In this document: in pieces, positions 1-5,834 of the stretch
Position numbering within the stretch: the first letter of the stretch is position 1
Layout of the letters: every line of letters begins with the position of its first letter
Source of the DNA: an uncultured Brevibacterium sp.
GTDB lineage: Bacteria; Actinomycetota; Actinomycetes; Actinomycetales; Brevibacteriaceae
Direction of reading: 5' to 3'
DNA: 6,924 bases
NCBI GenBank assembly: GCA_902489215.1
Contig: CABTZE010000108.1
Coordinates: forward strand, 1 to 6,924
The notes under the pieces: model-generated
What the model saw: the letters and a program-made list of their open reading frames with translations, nothing else
Database searches by the model: none
Told to the model about the DNA's origin: nothing
Made by a program: the position numbers and the translations under genes

Positions 1-258
1 AAAGACATGAACGACCACGCGTGGCGCGCAGACCTGCTGGCCAAAAAGCTCAATGCCCGAGGCAGGGGATGGGTGCACGTCAACCCGATTCCACTCAACC
101 CCACTCCGGGATCAGTGTGGACCGCATCAGAACCGCAGGTGGCACAGGAATTCGTCGACCGCCTGGTCGCAGCGGGAGTACCCACCACCATTCGCGATAC
201 CCGCGGACAGGACATCGACGGAGCCTGCGGCCAGCTGGCCGCAACAGGCGAGGACTGA
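1..258 (+). CDS. rlmN: 23S rRNA (adenine2503-C2)-methyltransferase RlmN, C-terminal part
   Basis: RlmN is a radical-SAM enzyme that methylates C2 of A2503 in 23S rRNA, and in several bacteria A37 of some tRNAs, in the cytoplasm. Only the last 85 codons are present; the reading frame is open from base 1, and the CX3CX2C iron-sulfur motif would lie upstream of the window. Seen here is the family's C-terminal signature: WRADLLAKKL, then HVNPIPLNPTPGS, then GVPTTIRDTRGQDIDGACGQL. The Cys of DGACGQL (codon 226-228) corresponds to the conserved C-terminal cysteine that becomes methylated and forms the covalent RNA intermediate in the E. coli enzyme. The frame ends in TGA at 256-258, 57 nt before the next gene. 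A small perfect hairpin (263-276, 5-bp stem, 4-nt loop) follows, without a T tract. Identification is firm; completeness upstream cannot be judged. Confidence 0.95.
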   Translation, partial: KDMNDHAWRADLLAKKLNARGRGWVHVNPIPLNPTPGSVWTASEPQVAQEFVDRLVAAGVPTTIRDTRGQDIDGACGQLAATGED

Positions 259-315
259 CCAGCGCCGAACACGGCGGGCAGAACAGACATCACGCATCAG
301 CTAAGAGGAGGCCAC

Positions 316-873
316 ATGGAGGAGAACTTCCCCAGAATGTCGGGGTGGAAGTCCGGCTATGACCCCGGACAGGTCGACAGCTTCTTCAAGCGCGCCCGCG
401 AATCCTATGAGCGCGAGCATCCCCGCCCGGGAGATCTCGATGCGCGCGCTGTGCGCACCGTCGGCTTTGACCTGGTGCGCCGCGGCTATCACGTCGGAGT
501 CGTAGACGCGGCTCTTGACCGTCTGGAAGACGCCTTCGCAAAGGCTTCCCGCGAACGGCTGATCGCCGAACAGGGCGAAAAGGCGTGGATGGACAGGCTG
601 TCGTCTGCCGCCGGGTCCCTGCAGGCTCGTTTGGAACGCCCCCACGGAGAGCGCTTCGCGCACGCTGCCAGTCGCACCATCGGCTATGACATCGCCGAAG
701 TCGATGAACTGTGCGACAAGATCAGCGGCTACTTCACGCAGGGGCGCGCAATGAGCGTTGACGAAGTGCGCCGCGTTCTGTTCCGCATCCGCCGCGGTGA
801 GCGCGCCTATGATGAAGACGAAGTCGATGCGTTCATTGACCGTGTCGTCGAAGTCATGGCCTCTGTTGACTGA
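316..873 (+). CDS. DivIVA-domain repeat protein
   Basis: Small soluble protein of 185 residues built from repeated DivIVA-type motifs. Four half motifs of the form (G/A)Y(D/H)xxxVDxxx are visible: GYDPGQVDSFF (14-24), GYHVGVVDAALDRL (57-70), GYDIAEVDELCDKI (123-136) and AYDEDEVDAFIDRV (164-177). They fall into two units about 108 residues apart; each unit begins with Phe plus the first half motif and continues with a V-R-x-V-x-F segment and the second half motif about 42 residues later. Residues 71-113 form a charged linker. In DivIVA/Wag31 this motif belongs to the N-terminal membrane-curvature domain used in polar growth, but the long coiled coil of true DivIVA is missing here, so a scaffold role is inference only. 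The start is well supported by a perfect AGGAGG at 306-311. No signal peptide or membrane segment is seen. The gene lies directly downstream of rlmN and 10 nt upstream of the next gene, so it is probably co-transcribed with both. Confidence 0.85.
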   Translation: MEENFPRMSGWKSGYDPGQVDSFFKRARESYEREHPRPGDLDARAVRTVGFDLVRRGYHVGVVDAALDRLEDAFAKASRERLIAEQGEKAWMDRLSSAAGSLQARLERPHGERFAHAASRTIGYDIAEVDELCDKISGYFTQGRAMSVDEVRRVLFRIRRGERAYDEDEVDAFIDRVVEVMASVD

Positions 874-883
874 AGGGACACCC

Positions 884-1534
884 GTGAACACCGATCTGCA
901 CTGGTTCCGCAAGCCTGAGACCAACGGTCCGAAAGACAAAGGCACATTCAACCCTGTCTTCGAACTGCTCGACCACCCTATTGTGATGGGCCACGGTGCA
1001 GACGAGTTCGCCTCCGGCCAGATCGAACTGAGCTTTGAGGACGCTCTTGATCGGGCGGCTAAGTTCGCCGGGATTCTGCGCGCTGTGGCCGAACCGGCTC
1101 CGCAGATGCTCATTCTGGAAGACGGGCTGAAACCCGCCACTCTGCTGTTGGCCGTCCTCGGTGCTATGCGCGTGGGCACATGTGCCGTCATCGGTGCCAA
1201 GGGACTCACCCCGCAGCAGAAAGCCAACACACCGATCCTGCGACCGGCCTCATCGGGAATCTCTTCGGATCAGCCACAGCCTGTGGGCGAAACCAAAGCG
1301 CGCGCCGGAATGCACACGAGCACCCGCACCATCGACACACACTTCGAAGACGCCGAACTTCTTGCAGACGGACCGGACAGCTCACCGAAGCCAGTCGACA
1401 TGCTCATGAAGCAGGCCGCTTTCAAGCACGCGGCAGCTGAACCTCTGGGCCCGGGGCGTACGCTCATGCGCCTTGACGGCATCGAAGTCACCGCACTGGA
1501 AAGCCTCGAAGCGGTCCACACCCTGCTGCGCTGA
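884..1534 (+). CDS. Hypothetical protein, acetyl-CoA-synthetase-like N-terminal segment
   Basis: I do not recognise a defined family for this 216-residue protein. Its first ~108 residues follow the pattern of the N-terminus of acetyl/propionyl-CoA synthetases: an LHWF element (5-8), TFNPVFELLDH (21-31, compare the N-x-x-x-N-x-x-D-R/H region), an SFEDALDRAAKFAGILRAV helix (50-68), an MLILEDGLKPATLLLAVLGAMRVGTCAVI stretch (75-103, where synthetases carry the first strand and helix before the Gly-rich A3 loop). The ATP-binding TSGTTGxPK-type loop and every later adenylation motif are absent, so synthetase activity is not expected. Residues 109-170 are Pro/Ser/Thr-rich and probably disordered; 171-216 look helical. 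The GTG start at 884 is preferred over an ATG at 758 because it follows AAGGGA with good spacing and avoids a long overlap with the upstream gene, which ends 10 nt away. It is the last gene before the terminator. The synthetase relationship is an inference from pattern, not a search. Confidence 0.7.
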   Translation: MNTDLHWFRKPETNGPKDKGTFNPVFELLDHPIVMGHGADEFASGQIELSFEDALDRAAKFAGILRAVAEPAPQMLILEDGLKPATLLLAVLGAMRVGTCAVIGAKGLTPQQKANTPILRPASSGISSDQPQPVGETKARAGMHTSTRTIDTHFEDAELLADGPDSSPKPVDMLMKQAAFKHAAAEPLGPGRTLMRLDGIEVTALESLEAVHTLLR

Positions 1535-1619
1535 ACCAGCACGCGGCGGAACCACCCCCGCCCGCGGTTGCACACGCGCACCCAGCAGGAGCCCGCGAAC
1601 ACCCTGACAAACGCGAAAA

Positions 1620-1645
1620 GCCCCGCTCCACCTCGGAAGCGGGGC
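1620..1645. terminator. Bidirectional rho-independent terminator
   Basis: A GC-rich hairpin pairs GCCCCGCTCC (1620-1629) with GGAAGCGGGGC (1635-1645) through a 5-nt loop, with a single unpaired A in the right arm. CTTTCT follows on the plus strand (1646-1651). GAAAAG precedes the stem, which reads as CTTTTC after the stem on the minus strand. It lies between convergent genes (stops at 1534 and 1677), so it can end transcripts from both sides. Confidence 0.85.
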
Positions 1646-1660
1646 CTTTCTGTGCCGTCA

Positions 1661-1682
1661 GTGCATCAGGCGTGCATCAGGC
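1661..1682. repeat. 11-bp tandem duplication at the dehydrogenase stop codon
   Basis: GTGCATCAGGC occurs twice back to back (1661-1671 and 1672-1682). The right copy contains the TGA stop (minus strand, 1679-1677) of the acyl-CoA dehydrogenase gene; the left copy lies just beyond it and is non-coding. It looks like a replication-slippage duplication and does not change the protein. Confidence 0.9.
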
Positions 1683-2873
1683 GAAAGCGTTGATGCCGGT
1701 GAGCGCACGGCCCAGCGTGAGCTGGTGAACTTCGTGCGTGCCTTCGTAGGTCAGCACGGTTTCGAGGTTGATTGCGTGGCGCAGCGGCGAGTACTCGCTG
1801 GTGATGCCGGAACCGCCGAACAGGGCGCGCAGGTCGCGGGCGATGTTCATAGCGGTGTCGACGTTGTTCATCTTGCCCAGCGAAATCTGCTCGGGGCGCA
1901 CGCCGTCCTTGGAGTCCTTGAGGTCACCCAGGTGCGAAGCCAGCAGAGTGATGTTCGAGTACTGGCCGAAGGCCTTCGCGAGCTTCTGCTGAGAAATCTG
2001 GAAAGCGGCCAGCGGCTTGTCGAACTGGATGCGGCTGCCGGTGTACATGAGAGCCTGCTCCAGCGAGTCGCGAGCAGCACCGGTGACACCCCAGACGATT
2101 CCGTAGCGGGCTTCCGACAGGCAGGACAGGGGTCCCTTGAGGCCCTCTGCCTTCGGCATGACGGCTGAACCGGGCAGGCGGACGTTGTCCAGGACGATTT
2201 CGCCGGTGATGGATGCCCGCAGCGACAGCTTGCGCTTAACGGTGGGGGTTTCCACGCCGGGGGTGTCGGTGGGAACGACGAAGCCGCGGATCATGGGGCG
2301 GCCCTTGGCGTCGGTCTCTTCCGTCTTGGCCCACACGACCGCAACATCGGCAACGGGGGAGTTGGTGATCCACATCTTGGCGCCGTTGAGGATCCAGTCG
2401 TCACCGTCGCGCTTGGCGGTGGTGCGCATGTTCGACGGGTCCGAGCCGACATCCGGTTCGGTCAGGCCGAAGCAGCCGATGGCCTTGCCTTCGCCCATGC
2501 GGGGCAGCCATTCTTCCTTCTGCTCTTCCGATCCCCAGTGGTGGATGGCGAACATGGCCAGCGAGCCCTGCACCGAAACGAGGGAGCGCAGGCCGGAGTC
2601 GACGGCTTCGAGTTCACGGCAGGCGATGCCGTACATGCGGGCAGAAGCGCCGGGCAGCGTGTAGCCGTCCAGGTGCATGCCGAGCAGGCCGAGCTCACCG
2701 AGGCCTTCAGCGAGTTCGCGTGCCGGGATGGTGCCTTCGAGGTACCAGTCGCCGATCTTTTCGCGCACGTTTTCATCCAGCCAGCTGCGGACGATGCCGG
2801 CCCATTCGCGCTCTTCCTTCGAGAAGAGGTGATCGAGTCCGAGGATTTCGTCCGGGTGCGAGGTCTTGGCCAT
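1677..2873 (-). CDS. gcdH: Acyl-CoA dehydrogenase, glutaryl-CoA dehydrogenase type
   Basis: FAD-dependent acyl-CoA dehydrogenase of 398 residues, the usual full length. Family features in order are an N-terminal helical domain, CRELEAVDSGLRS (85-97; E89 and R96 match the Glu and Arg that hold the glutaryl carboxylate in human GCDH), the ACAD signature GCFGLTEPDVGSDPS (133-147), WITNSP (168-173), the EARYGIVWGVTGAARDS segment (254-270) typical of the glutaryl-CoA subfamily, and TYEGTHEVH (375-383), where E377 is the catalytic base. Y376 before it is retained, as in decarboxylating enzymes. The expected reaction is glutaryl-CoA to crotonyl-CoA plus CO2 in lysine/tryptophan or glutarate breakdown, passing electrons to ETF. 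No other gene of that pathway is in the window, so a related acyl-CoA substrate is possible. AAAGGAG on the minus strand (2886-2880) supports the ATG start. The gene is convergent with the rlmN group, divergent from dxr and probably monocistronic. Confidence 0.9.
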   Translation of the reverse strand: MAKTSHPDEILGLDHLFSKEEREWAGIVRSWLDENVREKIGDWYLEGTIPARELAEGLGELGLLGMHLDGYTLPGASARMYGIACRELEAVDSGLRSLVSVQGSLAMFAIHHWGSEEQKEEWLPRMGEGKAIGCFGLTEPDVGSDPSNMRTTAKRDGDDWILNGAKMWITNSPVADVAVVWAKTEETDAKGRPMIRGFVVPTDTPGVETPTVKRKLSLRASITGEIVLDNVRLPGSAVMPKAEGLKGPLSCLSEARYGIVWGVTGAARDSLEQALMYTGSRIQFDKPLAAFQISQQKLAKAFGQYSNITLLASHLGDLKDSKDGVRPEQISLGKMNNVDTAMNIARDLRALFGGSGITSEYSPLRHAINLETVLTYEGTHEVHQLTLGRALTGINAFA

Positions 2874-2916
2874 TTCACTCCTTTGTTCAGAGGGCTCAAA
2901 GAGGACTTCCGAAAAG

Positions 2917-2946
2917 AGTATAGCCGAGATATGTATTTTATGTGAC
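2917..2946 (-). promoter_or_regulatory. Candidate promoter of the acyl-CoA dehydrogenase gene
   Basis: On the minus strand a TATACT -10 box (2922-2917) is preceded at an 18-bp spacer by GTCACA (2946-2941), which matches 4 of 6 positions of TTGACA. It lies about 45 bp upstream of the ATG at 2873 and is in the only AT-rich stretch of the intergenic region. The sequence fit is reasonable; the transcription start has not been measured. Confidence 0.4.
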
Positions 2947-2962
2947 CAATGTCCCTTTGGTC
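2944..2962. promoter_or_regulatory. Inverted repeat in the divergent gcdH-dxr region (candidate operator)
   Basis: GACCAA (2944-2949) and TTGGTC (2957-2962) form a perfect 6-bp inverted repeat around a 7-nt centre. It overlaps the putative -35 box of the leftward dehydrogenase promoter and lies 41 bp upstream of the dxr start, so a repressor bound here could affect either gene. It could also fold as a short hairpin in the dxr leader. There is only one copy and no regulator gene nearby. Confidence 0.35.
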
Positions 2963-3003
2963 GTTCTGAGCGCAGATTCAGCCTTATCTGCCAAGATGGC
3001 CGG

Positions 3004-4209
3004 GTGCTTCACATCTCAGTTCTCGGTTCGACAGGTTCCGTTGGAACGCAGACCCTCGACGTTGTCAGCGCCCACCCCAATCGCTTTCAGATTGTCGGTC
3101 TTGTCTGCCACACAAACATTGCGGCTGCCGCCGAACAGGCGGTCCGCTTCCGCGCCCGCGCCTTGGGCGCTGTCGGCTCATCATCACCTGACGAGGTGGA
3201 GCAGGCTGTTGCCTCTGCCGCAGCTGCCGCTGGGGTTGAGAGCCCGGTGGAGCAGGTTTTCGTCGGACCGCGCGCAGCCGACGAGGTTGCACGGCTCGAG
3301 GCGGACACTGTTCTCAACGCCATTACGGGGGCTGCGGGGCTGACGGCCACTCTTACCGCCCTGGAAAGCGGCACGGATGTGGCTCTGGCAAACAAAGAGT
3401 CGCTCATCATCGGCGGCGATGTCGTGATGGAAGCTGCCGCTCGTACGGGAGCTCGCCTGCTGCCGGTCGACTCTGAGCATTCGGCCGTGTGGCAGGCCCT
3501 GCGGTCCGGCCGCCGCGAGGAAGTCAGTCGGCTGGTCATTACCGCAAGCGGCGGTCCTTTCCGCGGAATGACGCTGTCTGATCTTGAAGCCGTCACACCC
3601 GCGCAGGCGCTCAAGCACCCCACGTGGGACATGGGGAAGGTCATCACCACGAACTCGGCAACGCTGGTCAACAAGGGCCTCGAGGTCATTGAGGCACACC
3701 TGCTCTTCGACATTCCCTATGACCAGATCAGCGTGGTGGTGCACCCGCAGTCGCAGATTCACTCGATGGTCGAATACGTCGACGGGTCGACGATTGCCCA
3801 GGTGAGCCCACCGGATATGAAGCTGCCGATCGCCTACGCCCTGGGCTATGAGGAGCGGCTGCCGAACATCACGGCACCCAACCGCTGGGACGAACCGACC
3901 CAGTGGACTTTCGAACCTGTCGACCACGAGGCCTTTCCCGCCCTGCGCCTTGCGGTGCGGGCCGGTCGTTCGGGAAGCACAGCGCCGGCGGTGTACAACG
4001 CGGCAAACGAAGTTCTTGTGGACGCTTTCCATGCCGGACAGATCTCCTTTCCCGGCATCAGCAGGGGGATCAGCGCCGCACTCGACGCCCACGCTCCACA
4101 GGACGGCAAGCTCACGGCCGAACTCGTCTTGGCCGCTGACCGCGAAGCCCGGGAGTTTGCGAAGCGGTGGGTGGCAGAACAGGCATCAGGTGGGGGAGAC
4201 CGGGCATGA
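3004..4209 (+). CDS. dxr: 1-deoxy-D-xylulose 5-phosphate reductoisomerase
   Basis: DXR (IspC) converts 1-deoxy-D-xylulose 5-phosphate to 2-C-methyl-D-erythritol 4-phosphate with NADPH and a divalent metal, the first committed step of the MEP isoprenoid pathway and the target of fosmidomycin. The 401-residue product has the normal length. Visible are the NADPH-binding GSTGSVGTQTLDVV (8-21), ALANKES (127-133), metal ligands D156 and E158 in PVDSEHSA, the SGGPFRG phosphate loop (182-188), the flexible-loop HPTWDMG (205-211, W208), NKGLEVIEAH (223-232; E227 is the third metal ligand) and HPQSQIHSMVE (247-257). The GTG at 3004 is chosen because it places the first strand right before the nucleotide motif; the ATG at 2866 would add 46 unrelated residues and overlap the divergent gene. 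No good Shine-Dalgarno sequence precedes this GTG, so a short or absent leader is possible. Its stop overlaps the rip1 start (ATGA), showing co-transcription. Confidence 0.97.
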   Translation: MLHISVLGSTGSVGTQTLDVVSAHPNRFQIVGLVCHTNIAAAAEQAVRFRARALGAVGSSSPDEVEQAVASAAAAAGVESPVEQVFVGPRAADEVARLEADTVLNAITGAAGLTATLTALESGTDVALANKESLIIGGDVVMEAAARTGARLLPVDSEHSAVWQALRSGRREEVSRLVITASGGPFRGMTLSDLEAVTPAQALKHPTWDMGKVITTNSATLVNKGLEVIEAHLLFDIPYDQISVVVHPQSQIHSMVEYVDGSTIAQVSPPDMKLPIAYALGYEERLPNITAPNRWDEPTQWTFEPVDHEAFPALRLAVRAGRSGSTAPAVYNAANEVLVDAFHAGQISFPGISRGISAALDAHAPQDGKLTAELVLAADREAREFAKRWVAEQASGGGDRA

Positions 4210-5639
4210 CCGCCCTGCTGTACGTCCTCGGAATCGTCTTCATGCTCGCGGTTGTCGGGCTTTCCATCGGGCTGCACGAACTGGGACACCTGATTCCCGC
4301 CAAGCGCTTCGGGGTGAAGGTCACCCACTACATGATCGGCTTCGGGCCGACCCTGTTCTCCCTTAAGCGCGGCGAAACCCGCTACGGCGTCAAACTGCTG
4401 CCGCTGGGCGGTTTCATTGCCATGCCGGGCATGTATCCACCGAAGTCTGCTGTCCACGCTCGCGCCGAAGACCTTCACGGTGTTGAATCGGCCCACGACA
4501 TCGTCGAGGCCGACGCCAGGCGCCGCGCCGTTGAGGGTGAAGAACCGCGGGCAGCGTCCGGGCGCAAGCGTCTGTTCGCACAGAGCATGGAAGACGCCCG
4601 CGAATTCTCCAATCAGGGCATCGGGCCGGGTGAAGAGGGGCGGACCTTCTACGCCCTGTCAGTCCCAAAGCGCCTGGCCGTCATGTTCGGCGGACCTGCC
4701 GTCAACCTCGTCCTTGGCATCGTCTTCTTGGGCATTGTGCTCATGGGCATCGGCGTTCCTGGCCTGTCCACCCAGCTGTCCGGTGTTGTCGAATGTGCAG
4801 TCGACGCCGAAACCGCGCAGAAGCGCGGACCGAACGCCGAATGCCAGCCGGGTGACACTCCCGCTCCCGCAAAGGCCGCGGGACTCAAGCCGGGCGACAC
4901 CATCGTCGCTGTTGACGACACACCGGTCGACACGTGGGAACAAGTGCAGGAGCTCATTGCGGCAAGCGCCGGCAGGACCGTGACGGTTGCCTATGAACGC
5001 GATGGCATCGAGCACTCCGTGCGGATTCCGATCATCGAAACCACGCGAGCGGTCTACGACGACGATGGCAAGCAGAAGTTCACCCCTGACGGAAAGCCCG
5101 AAACCACCACCGTCGGGTTCCTCGGAGTCTCCCCGCAGAAGAAGCACTCCCCGCTGTCGCCATCCGAGTTTCCCGCCGAGGCCGGCAACGCCATCGGGCA
5201 GACCTTTAAGGCACTGGTGACCCTGCCGGTCAAACTCGTCGACATCGGGAAGGTGGCCGTCGGGGAAGCCGAACGCGACCCCAACGGTCCGATGGGCATG
5301 GTTGGTGTGGGGCGCGTTGCCGGCGAAATCGTTTCTGCCGAAGCTTTCGAAGTCGTCGACAAAGTGCAGCTCGGACTGAGCCTGGCGGCTTCGCTCAACC
5401 TGTTCCTCTTCGCATTCAACATGGTTCCGCTGCTTCCCTTGGACGGTGGCCACATAGCGGTCGCCCTCTACGAAGGGGCACGCCGCAGAATCAACCTCTC
5501 CCGCAGAAGAGGGCTCATCGGCCCCTTCGACACCGCGAAGCTCCTGCCCCTGACATACGGGGTCGTCGGCATTCTCCTGTGTATGACGGCCCTGCTTGTC
5601 TACGTCGACATCGTCAAACCTGTCCGGCTCTTCGGCTGA
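4206..5639 (+). CDS. rip1: Site-2 intramembrane zinc metalloprotease, RseP/Rip1 family
   Basis: M50-family intramembrane protease of 477 residues. Family members cut membrane-anchored anti-sigma factors and other single-span proteins; mycobacterial Rip1 controls several sigma pathways and envelope composition. Seen here are a first transmembrane segment (about 4-30) carrying the zinc motif HELGH (24-28, catalytic E25), GVKLLPLGGF (61-70), a charged loop (77-150), FGGPAVNLVLG (161-171) opening a second membrane helix, a PDZ domain with AAGLKPGDTIVAVDDTPV (224-241), the third zinc ligand D413 in NMVPLLPLDGGH (405-416) and a last membrane helix (about 447-468). Two cysteines (C197, C213) flank the variable PDZ loop and could form a disulfide. 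The ATG at 4206 is preferred over an upstream in-frame ATG at 4167 because GGGGGAG (4192-4198) precedes it and it overlaps the dxr stop by 4 nt. The dxr-rip1 order is the usual actinobacterial one. The substrate cannot be inferred. Confidence 0.93.
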   Translation: MTALLYVLGIVFMLAVVGLSIGLHELGHLIPAKRFGVKVTHYMIGFGPTLFSLKRGETRYGVKLLPLGGFIAMPGMYPPKSAVHARAEDLHGVESAHDIVEADARRRAVEGEEPRAASGRKRLFAQSMEDAREFSNQGIGPGEEGRTFYALSVPKRLAVMFGGPAVNLVLGIVFLGIVLMGIGVPGLSTQLSGVVECAVDAETAQKRGPNAECQPGDTPAPAKAAGLKPGDTIVAVDDTPVDTWEQVQELIAASAGRTVTVAYERDGIEHSVRIPIIETTRAVYDDDGKQKFTPDGKPETTTVGFLGVSPQKKHSPLSPSEFPAEAGNAIGQTFKALVTLPVKLVDIGKVAVGEAERDPNGPMGMVGVGRVAGEIVSAEAFEVVDKVQLGLSLAASLNLFLFAFNMVPLLPLDGGHIAVALYEGARRRINLSRRRGLIGPFDTAKLLPLTYGVVGILLCMTALLVYVDIVKPVRLFG

Positions 5640-5641
5640 AG

Positions 5642-5689
5642 CAGACTGCCTCGGCGGGGATCCCTTCAGTCTGAGCGAGGCCCCCTCGC
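5642..5689 (+). other. Overlapping stem-forming repeats downstream of rip1
   Basis: Three perfect stems compete in 48 nt: CAGACTG (5642-5648) with CAGTCTG (5667-5673); GCCTCG (5648-5653) with CGAGGC (5676-5681); and GCGAGG (5675-5680) with CCTCGC (5684-5689) across a 3-nt loop. The first two cross each other, so they are either alternatives or a pseudoknot. GGGATCCC (5657-5664) is an 8-bp palindrome in the middle. No T tract follows, so a standard terminator is not supported, although the last stem could weakly end the dxr-rip1 transcript. Confidence 0.4.
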
Positions 5690-5723
5690 CGTACCCGGCT
5701 GCCGATGTATTTCTGAGCGCTGA

Positions 5724-5765
5724 CTGTGCACTGTCTGGCAGTGCGCACAGAGGATGCGCTATCCT
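5724..5765 (+). promoter_or_regulatory. Candidate promoter with overlapping inverted repeat, upstream of the TAXI gene
   Basis: TATCCT (5760-5765) is a plausible actinobacterial -10 box; CTGGCA (5735-5740) matches 4 of 6 of the -35 consensus but at a long 19-bp spacer. Around this -35 lies an imperfect inverted repeat, CTGTGCACTG (5724-5733) and CAGTGCGCACAG (5739-5750), identical as reverse complements except for an extra GC in the right arm. Each arm holds its own palindrome (GTGCAC, GTGCGCAC). A site at this position would suit a regulator of the transporter gene. This is inferred from sequence alone. Confidence 0.4.
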
Positions 5766-5789
5766 GCTCACAGCAATTTGGAAATATGA

Positions 5790-5816
5790 CCTGCCGCACG
5801 TTTTGCCGCCGGCAGG
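5790..5816 (+). promoter_or_regulatory. Leader hairpin before the TAXI gene
   Basis: CCTGCCG (5790-5796) pairs perfectly with CGGCAGG (5810-5816) around a 13-nt loop containing TTTT. If transcription begins about 7 nt after the -10 box at 5760-5765, this hairpin is in the 5' leader and ends 8 nt before the AAGGAG ribosome-binding site (5825-5830), where it could stabilise the mRNA or tune initiation. It does not cover the ribosome-binding site itself. Confidence 0.35.
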
Positions 5817-5834
5817 CCTCAGACAAGGAGCCCC

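Noticed and set aside
263..276. Hairpin CGCCG-aaca-CGGCG after rlmN as a terminator
   Set aside because: The stem is only 5 bp with no T tract, and the next gene follows closely with a strong ribosome-binding site, so read-through is more likely.
758..883. ATG at 758 as the start of the synthetase-like gene
   Set aside because: It would overlap the DivIVA-repeat gene by 116 nt, and the added 42 residues have no relation to the family. GTG at 884 has a ribosome-binding site and fits the gene junction.
301..1230. Long minus-strand open frame (309 codons) opposite the DivIVA-repeat and synthetase-like genes
   Set aside because: It spans two well-supported plus-strand genes with good ribosome-binding sites. 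The translation has no recognisable motifs and looks like a GC-rich antisense shadow.
1725..2664. Plus-strand open frames opposite the acyl-CoA dehydrogenase
   Set aside because: The minus-strand gene is full length with intact signatures; the opposite frames show no family features and lack convincing ribosome-binding sites.
3184..4092. Minus-strand open frame of 302 codons opposite dxr
   Set aside because: It lies entirely within dxr, whose catalytic residues are all intact. Composition (Arg/Gly/His-rich, no motifs) is typical of reverse-strand translation of a GC-rich gene.
5657..5664. GGGATCCC palindrome as a specific regulatory site
   Set aside because: An 8-bp palindrome that contains a common restriction site is expected by chance and has no positional support. 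It is noted only as part of the stem-rich region.
4659..5771. Minus-strand open frame of 370 codons opposite rip1
   Set aside because: It is antisense to the protease gene and has no domain-like pattern. It extends into the intergenic repeats only because stop codons are rare at this GC content.
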